Assembly (NCBI GenBank): GCA_948474755.1
Contig: CAOLHI010000391.1
Location: 372,001 to 436,000 of the forward strand
Reading direction: 5' to 3'
Source: Ctenosaura bakeri
Lineage: Eukaryota; Chordata; Lepidosauria; Squamata; Iguanidae
Length of the DNA stretch: 64,000 nucleotides
Below the pieces are notes generated by a model, which worked only from the letters and a program-made list of their open reading frames with translations, did not search any database and had not been told where the DNA came from. The first letter of the stretch is position 1; every line of letters starts with the position of its first letter. A program made the translations under genes and the position numbers. This document shows positions 49,801 through 58,800 of the stretch, in pieces.

Positions 49801-52800
49801 ACATTGATACATAGAGGAAGGTTGATTAGATTTAATTAAACTAGATTGAGGAGTAGAAGAATTGAAGAGATAGACAGACTTTTAGAAAAATGTAAAATAA
49901 AATTGGGTGGAGCTCCTTTAGTAATATTTAAGTGACAGGAATATTAAGTATTAAGATTCAGAACGCAAATATATGAAGGGGAGGAAAAGGAGACAGAGGA
50001 TGAGAAAAAAGAGAGGAGAAAAGGAGAAATACAGGAAGGAAGAGAAAGGAGAGATAGGTAAATAGTATAGCTTTAGAGGGAGGGGAGACACAGGGATCTA
50101 TTCATTTAAGTACCTATTAATCTGTAATAAGAGAAAATAGAATAAAACATAAGTGAGGAAGGAGTAACATAGAAAATAAGATAAAAAGTTTAGTAAAGAC
50201 ATGGCATCAGGACAGAAAAAGACAACACAGCTTATGTTACAAACACAAACACAGGGAAGAAGACTATCAATAGAAGGAAAAATAATGGATCCGAATATTA
50301 GAATATTTATGGAAGAAATTCAAAAATTAAGAAGTGAATTAAAAGAAGATCTTAAAGAAATTCGAACCGAACTAAAATAAAATTTCAAAAAAGAAATGGA
50401 AAACGTAAATCAAAACTTAAAACAATTAACACAAGATTTTACAAGCATAGATAAAAAGGTAGAGTTATTACAAGAAAAGACACAAAAAATAGACTCAGAA
50501 ACTACAAACTTGAGAAGAGAACAACAAAAAGAAGGCGAGGCACTGTGGAAACTAGAATTAAAATACAGAAATAAATGTGTGAAAATAAGAGGCCTACCAG
50601 AACAAACAGGGGGAAATTTGTATGAGAGAGTAATGGAAATGTTGGCTACATTTTTAGGACAAAGAATGGGGAAATTTGAATTAGAGATAGATAAAATGTT
50701 TCGGGTGAATTCACCAATTGCTAAAAAGAAACAGTTACCATGAGATATAGTGGTTTACTTCACTACGGAGAAGACAAAGGATCTTGTATTGGAACAGAGT
50801 TACAGAGAAAAATTGATGATAGAAGATAAAGAAATAAAGATATTTAAAGACATACCAGCAGCATTACTGAGACAGAGAAGAGAGTACTCTTTCCTAACAA
50901 GACAGTTACAAAGATTAAATATAAGATATAGGTGGGAGATTCCAGAAGGGATCTTCTTCTACTTTAGAGACAAACCACAAAAAATTATGACAATAGACCA
51001 AGCAAAAGAGTTTTATAAAAATATATATGCAAGAAGAGCATGTGGACAGAAGAGAAGAAAGGAAAAAAGAAAGAGTGATAAAAAAATCATAAGTACAAAA
51101 AAGAATTTGGTACTCAACAAGAAAAAGAACAAGAAAGAAGAGTAGACATCATAAACCTATCAGATCAAGAAGAGGACTTAACTATCAGTAGAGACCTCAG
51201 ACTAAGAGAAGAGTAAGGAATAAGAAAGTTAGGATGAAGATAATCTCCTGGAACATTCATGGTATAAATTCATAATACAAAGGAAGGCAGGTGTTTCATC
51301 AATTAGAGAAGATAAAAGGGGAAATTATATGCCTTCAGGAAATTCATATAGATAAGAAAACTGAGAAATATTTGAAGAACAGAAAATTAGGAGAATGTTT
51401 TAGAGCACTTTACAAAAAGAAGAAAAGGGGAGTGGCAGTATATGTTCATAAAAAGATTCCAGCAAAATTAATATTCAAAGATGAAGAGGGAAGGATCATT
51501 GGGATAGAGATTCAGATCAATAAGAAGAAAACATTATTTGTTGGAACATACGCACCTAACGAAAAAAGAGGAATTCTATAAAAAAAAAAACTAGATGATT
51601 TGATTCAAGAATATGAATAAGAGAATTTGATTTTGGCCGGAGACTGGAATAGAGTACTGGATACAGAAAAAGATAAACAAACAACAAAGAAAAATAAGAG
51701 GAAAGCTCAGGAGAGATTGCCAAAGACATTTTTCGAAATGGCACAAAACTTAACATTAGTAGATTCCTGAAGACTTCTTCACCTGATGAATAAAGACTAC
51801 ACATTCTTCTCGGATGTACATCAATCATTAACAAGAATAGATATGATTATAGTATCTAAGAATTTATTAAAAGAAATTAAAAAAGCAGAAATACTCCCAA
51901 AATTATTGTTTGACCATAACTCAGTATCTCTGACTTTCAAAGAAATAAAAACAAACAAACAGTTCAATTGGAGATTAAATGATAATCTTTTAAAAGATGA
52001 AGAAATTTTTAAAAAGGCAAAGGAGACTCTAAAATTCTTTTTTCAATAAAACATTAAAGAAGGAACTAAAATGAACATCATCTGGGATACAAGCAAAGCA
52101 GTAATGCGAGGCTTCTTCTTACAGCAGCAATATTTACAAAAAAAAGAAAAAAGAGGAAAAATTTAGAAAACTGTCATTGGAGCTGCAAAAAAACCAAAAG
52201 GAATTAAAGGGAAATGTGGATAAGAAAAGAATAAATTATGAAATTAAAATAATTGAAAAAAAATCTCTCAGTTGATGACAGATGAAATAGAAAGGAAATT
52301 GGCGTATTTGAAATGTTATCAGTTTGAACATGCTAATAAAATTGGGAGATGGCTCTCCTATAGATTGAAGAAAAGAGGGAAAGAAACTTAAATCACAGAA
52401 ATAAAAGAAGGAAAGAACTTGATTACAGAACAGGAGAAAATTATGCAGACATTTGTAAAGTATTATAAGAAACTATTTCAAGAGAAAGCAATAACCTCTC
52501 AACAAAAAAAAATTGAACTCAGTCATACTTAAAAAAGCAAATAATTAATACGGTTTCGGAAGAACATCATAAATATTTGAACTCTCCAATCACAATGAGC
52601 TAGGTCACGAAAACAATTAAAGAATTGAAAGAGGGGAAATCCCCAGGCCCCGACGGATTTACAACAACTTGCTATAAGAAATTACAAGATGAATTGGTAA
52701 CACCATATTATTATATGTTAAACGAGAAGCCATGTCAGTCTGCTGCAACCAAAACAGCAGAGTCCAAGGGCATCTTAAAGATTAACAAATGTGTTATTGC

Positions 52801-55800
52801 AGGTATGTTCACAGATTTTATGACCCATTTCATCAGATGCCTGAAGCAGTATCTGGAATACTGCTTGTATCCATTGTACACATGATTGGAGGGTTAATAG
52901 TAAGATAGCGAGGTCAGAGAGAAATAGCAGGAAGCATTCACAGTGGCCAGAATCCAGTGGCATATTTATGCCAGATACTCACTGGTTTTTCCAGGATTAG
53001 CCACCCTTCTTGCACCTGAAGCCCTCCAATGCATCTTAAGAGCCTGCTCTGTGAATCTGAGAAACCTGCTGGAAGGATCCTGATTCCACTGTGTTGGAGG
53101 CCAAAATGTACAGCCTGAGATTCTGCACTGAGAGACATACATCTGGCACACCGTTACATTTCCCAGTGCTGTCCCCCCAAACCCACCTTTTAAGTGACAC
53201 AACACAGCCCTATGTGGCACTTTAAGCATTGTTGGAGATTGGGGTGGGCTACAGGAAAATAGCTGGACATATCTCTGCTATCCCTTTCCTCACCAATGAC
53301 ATGGAAATGTTTTGTTTTAAGGGAGGGGCTGTGTCACTTAAAAGGTAGGTGGGGAGACTTTGAGTCATTGCACAGTCAGTGAAGAATTCTGACCTCTGTT
53401 ATGACCAAAAGAGTGGGTTATAATAGCACAAGTAAATCACTAACATAACTCACTCAGAGAATGCCAGCCACTGCTGGAACTTGGACATTCAGTGGTATGA
53501 GTCAGGACTAACCACTGGATTTAGGCTGTGGCGTGATAAGAATCCTCCGTTTTGATCCAAGCTTGTGTAAGACTTTCTTTATCTTTCTTTATCAAGAGTT
53601 GTGGCCAAAGAAAATAATGTGCAGCCACATAACACACCACATAATACATTAGGTCAACAGCTATACTGGAACCTTGTAAGAGACTGAAGACTGAAGACTC
53701 ACTGCATATGATGCAAAAGGGAAGCTGTTTTACTCTCTAGTGAAATAAACAAGACCTCTTTGATGTTTAATACTGTTCTTTTCTCTTGGGTTGTTGAAAA
53801 CCTCTTCTCTGCCAATAAGCTTACTTTGCCTGGTATTACGATACAATATTGTTAGGAAAGTGAACAAAGAAACTGGAAAATCTCCTGCATTAAATAAGAA
53901 AGGGGTGCATAGACTTAGCGCCTGTTCAGCTGTTCACACTTTGATGTTTAGTAGGAATATTTGCTTCTCTGGATGTAAATTCACTGTAAGAGTGGTGGCA
54001 GCAACCCTGATCTTGTTTAACTTCTGACAAAGGCATAATGTCTTTTACACATTAAAAGACACCCTGTGATGGAGTCTAGGCATATTAGCTCAGTTAGCTG
54101 AACCCTCCCAGGTCAAAGAAAGCCCCCATACATAAATGGAACATGGTTTTCTCACCTGTTCCATCTACTCTTGCATCCTGGATATTCAACACTATATTCA
54201 AGTATTTGCTTAACACATGAGGATTAAAAGGGAGTTGTAAAATAGGGACACACATGCATGCACTACCTCCAACAGCTGGGCATACGTAGAAGGACCCGCC
54301 TTTAAATGTTTTATAAAACATTTAAGAAATGTTTTGAATGCATCTTAAGAAAGCTTTGAATGCATCTAGAAGCCTCTCTGAGATTTGCAACACACGCTTA
54401 TCAGATCTGAGGAGGAAAGTGCACCTAGACACACAGACACTGTGGAGAGCTTCCATGGACATGCAGATTATCCCCAACTTACTTCTAGCCCTCATGTAAC
54501 CAGATGACTACCTGAAAGGTGCTTGTACATCAACCTACAAGCCCACACCTGAGAAGTGCAAAAATGCCAGTGTCTACAAATCTATTTGATTTAATCCTCC
54601 ACTGGATAATTTATTTAAAAAAATATGGAATAAAAACATTCTATCAGTATATGATATAAAACACATATATTGTTTGTGACAAGCAAGACTGGATTCCTCC
54701 CTCGTATGAGTCCAACCCAATTGCATCTGAATGAATATTATTAAGAAAGGCTGGAGTGAAAAAATGAAATGCACAAATATTGGAAAGGGATCTAGGAGTC
54801 TAAGAAGACCTCAGTCTGCAGTGTGATGCAGCAGTCAAGAAAGCCAACACAATTTTTGGTTACATCAGTAGGAGGATGGTATCTAGATCACGGAAAGTAA
54901 TAGTACCACTCTATTCTGTTTTGGTCAGACCTCATCTGGAATACTGTGTCCAGTTCTGGGCACTTCATTTCAAGAAGGATATTGACAGGATGGAACGTGT
55001 CCAGAAGGGGGCGACCAAAATGGTGAAGGGTCTGGAAGCCATGCCTTATGAGGAGTGGCTTAGGGAGATGGGTATGTTTAGTCTGCAGAGGAGAATGTTG
55101 TCATATCGAAGAGGGAGTGGGCTTCTTTTCTGCTGCTCCAGAGACTAGGACAAGGAGCAATGGATTCAAACTACAGGAAAAGAGATTCCACCTGGACCTC
55201 AGGAAGAACTTCCTGATGGTCAGAGCTGTTCGGCAGTGGAATATGCTGTCACAGACTGTGGTGGAGTCTCCTTCTTTGGAGTTTTTTAAACAGAGGTTGG
55301 ATAGCCATCTGTTGGGAGTACTTTGATGTGTGTTCCTGCATGGCAGAGAGCTGGACTGGATGGTCCCTGTAGTCTCTTCCAACTATATGATTCTATGATT
55401 CCATGATTCTATGAAGGTTGAAGAGAAGGAAATACAGTTTGTTAGTTAAGTAACAGTTAGCAACCAGTTACTAACCAGTAACAGTTATTAATCTGGTTTT
55501 GGCCATCTAGGAGCAGGATGGTAAGAGAGAGAAGTGAAATTTCAGGGAAAGATCACAGTAAGGGTGGGCAACTGACCACAGAGCAGGGGCCAATTTTCCA
55601 CCCTACAGCTCCTTAGATGGCTGTACCAGTGCATTTCAACATGCCCAAAATGATTCAATATCACTTAAGGCTACCATTTTGGCTAATTTTCAGTCAATTT
55701 TTTAGATTTATTTTGTGTTTTGGGGAAGCTTGGGGGGCTTTGTAGAGTCAGGGGAGGTAAACTACTATGGTTGGATACATTTTGCATGGTTTGGGGGCAA

Positions 55801-58800
55801 AAAAAGTCACTGAAAATTGGCCCAATTAGATTTAAAAATTTAGTCTGGAGGCTTTGGAGGTTTCAGGGGCCATACTTGGGGGTCTCTAGAAATGCATGTG
55901 GTTCATGATCTGTACTTTACCATCCCTGGATTAGGGAATAAAAAAATACATCTGAGGGAACTGTGAAGGAGACCTATCATTCCATAGTTATGTATTTTAA
56001 AATAAGCCTAGAAATAAAGATTTAACCTTTTCTCTGTAGATCTCTTTACCCAGACCTATTTGGTACAAAAGAGCTATTAGGTTCTGGCCATGCACCTATA
56101 GTGACATGGGGACACACAAATCTATTTTTTTTTTTTTGTAATCTTATTTCATTTAAAAGAACCTCATGGTTGGTTCTAAAGAAGGGTAAAATTTGGATAG
56201 GAATTTTGGTGCAGGTAGAGCTGGCCCTCCACATTTGCTAGGGTGAGGGGCACAAGACCCTCACAAAAGGGGGGAAAATTGCAAATATCAAAATGTGCGT
56301 GTGTCTGTGGGAAGGGGGCTGAGGCATGGTGGGAGAACTGGCACCCAAGGGCCAAACCAGGTCAGGGAAAGGAGAGGCAAGGGGAGAGCTGGTCAGCACG
56401 ATGGTTTTATATTTTCTCTCTCTCTTGGGTGTGTGTGTGGGGGGGGGCATTGGGAGAGGATTTGTGGTGCTGAGAAATCAGGCTGTGAGCCATCCTTAGC
56501 TAGCCTGGCAGCAGCAAGTGCAGAAGGAGGAGGAGAAGGACAACAGGCAGGTTTTCAAAGGTCTGCATGGCCTGATTGGAGCCACCGAGGCAGAAGATTA
56601 CCCAGGGAACGGGGAAAACACATGAGGTGGTGGTGAGGCCAGGTCTTGAAGAAACACAAATAATCAAATCTGCTAAAGTCAAACCTGCAAATACATAGTG
56701 CTGACTATAATCTTAAGTCCTCTAATACTGTTGAAATTGAGCGACAAACCTGGATTTGCCACGTTTCCTGACCATTTTATTTATTTTTTAACCCACCTCT
56801 TTTAAATAAGCCTAACAATGTATGAATCAATAAAAGAACAAGTCAAGAGTTTCATTAAAGTGCTGTCTCTTGGCTTCTCCTCCTTGCATCAGAGCAAGCA
56901 GTACAAAGTTAATTTTAATACAGATTTAAATCTGCAAATTAGCAACTTTAGTTGCCATTAATTCATTTGTTCAGCCTTTTGATTAGTTTCTGTGAAATTG
57001 TGTGTTCCACTGAGTCTTGCCTTTAATTAGGTCCAGAGCATTATTCAGTCAGAAGTGCACCATATTTCATGATAGCTACAGTATTTTTCAATTAAATACA
57101 AGAGGAAAGTGCTGCTAACCAATCTAGTGAATTAGGAGGAAAGAACGTTATTGGGAAGATGAATTTTCTAAACAAAAAGATGTGACCATCCAGTTTTGCT
57201 GCAGAGACTTGTCCAGATGATCTATTTCTATTACCACAAGTTAATCCAGTTGAAAGCCATACCTCTTTAAAAAAAGAAAGGATGAAATAGTGAGGTGTAG
57301 GGGGAGTAATTAGAATGAATACATGTTCTGATTTTGTTGTTTATATTTCTTGCTTATTTTTTTTAAAAAAAATCATACTAGGATATTTAGATCGTAAGGA
57401 AGGTAGTTCACGTATGCCCAGAATGCAATATGGCTTTTCAATAATAGTACCTTACCAACCTTTCACGATGGTATCTTACCAGTTTTTCACTTTATGAAGG
57501 CCCACTTTTTGTTAGCAATTTTTGCATGCCTTTTGCATTATGGTGACTTTGCTTGTTTTACTACACCAGCTCTCTTCCAGGATCACTATAGCCTGCAAGC
57601 ATTTTCTTGTCTGTCTTTAGCATAACACCATGTGTTTGATTATGCAGAAGTAATTCGTAAACAAAGCCACTTTTGTATGTTTTACAAACAGTAACCTTGC
57701 CTCATTCTCTGCAACATCCTGTGAGAGTGGGTGTGACTGGATGTTGTTCAGCACCTGCCTTATGAATTGATCACTCTGCTTGAGAGGTCTACTATTATCT
57801 CATACACGTCCCAAACATTACAACCACACCTTTGGTGTTGTCTCAAAGTGAGGAACACAAAGAGAAAGAGAGAGATCTGAGAGATATGATGGCAATTTTC
57901 ACAGCAGAACAGATAATGGCCTCTCTTTGCTGAAGAACATGCTCCACCTATAAAACTTCAATAATTTTCCCCTTGCACCAATGGTTTTATCACATCTTGA
58001 CCATTTTCTAATCTTTTTCTAGCAAAGAAGCCCTGCCAAATCAGTGCACCACTTTCTGGGCTTAATTCAGAAGAAAGGATTGGAATCATTACAATACTGT
58101 ACCAAGTCTATCGGGCAATTGTTGTATTTGTTGTTGTCCTTGTCATTATTATTAATATCCCACTTTTCCCACCAATTCGGGACTCAAAATGTCTCACAAT
58201 TTCAAAGAACAATACAATTAAAAACATAAAAAAGTGAATATTAAAATAAAATTAAACTATTTATAGAATTAAAACAACTACACCTCAGTAAAGGAATGAA
58301 ATGCAATTTAAAAAGATAAAAAGCTCATAAAAACAATTAAAACAATACATCACTCCCCCAGCCTGCCTTTAAAAACTTTCTGTTTTAAAAGCCTTTCTGA
58401 ATAAAAAGGTGTTAACCTGTCAGTGGAAGGACAACAAGGAGCAGGCCATTCTGCCCCTCTGGGAAGGGAGTTTCAGAGTCTGAGACGGACCTGCTCATAT
58501 TCCCAGCAACCACGTTTGCAACGGTGGTGGGACTGAGAGGAAGGCCTCTTCTGATGATATCAGAGCCTGGGCCACCTTATACAGAGATACTGTTATTGGT
58601 GTTGATGTTGGTGTTGTGTGCCTTATAGTTATTTCTGACTTACGGTGAACCTATAATGGGTTTTTCTGGGGTTGAGACCATGTGAGGAGCCTAAGGTAAC
58701 CCTGGATTTCCATCACCGAACCCAGGCCATAGTCTAACACTCAAACCACTACACCATGCTAGCAGTATGCCAAATAGCCTGAAGATGAGTCATATAGGGT

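Larger units (their letters stand above)
49700..52726 (+). mobile_element. L1 LINE, 5' part with ORF1 and start of ORF2
   Basis: A-rich strand in the style of L1. A candidate 5' UTR (about 49700-50200) leads to ORF1 and then ORF2, which stops early in the reverse transcriptase where a reversed PLE tail begins at 52727. Start coordinate is a guess. The RT palm motifs, 3' UTR and poly(A) are absent. Confidence 0.8.

Noticed and set aside
53399..53775. TGTTATGACC...AATAAA segment as a further solo LTR
   Set aside because: No matching 3' end, no target duplication and no second copy in the window.
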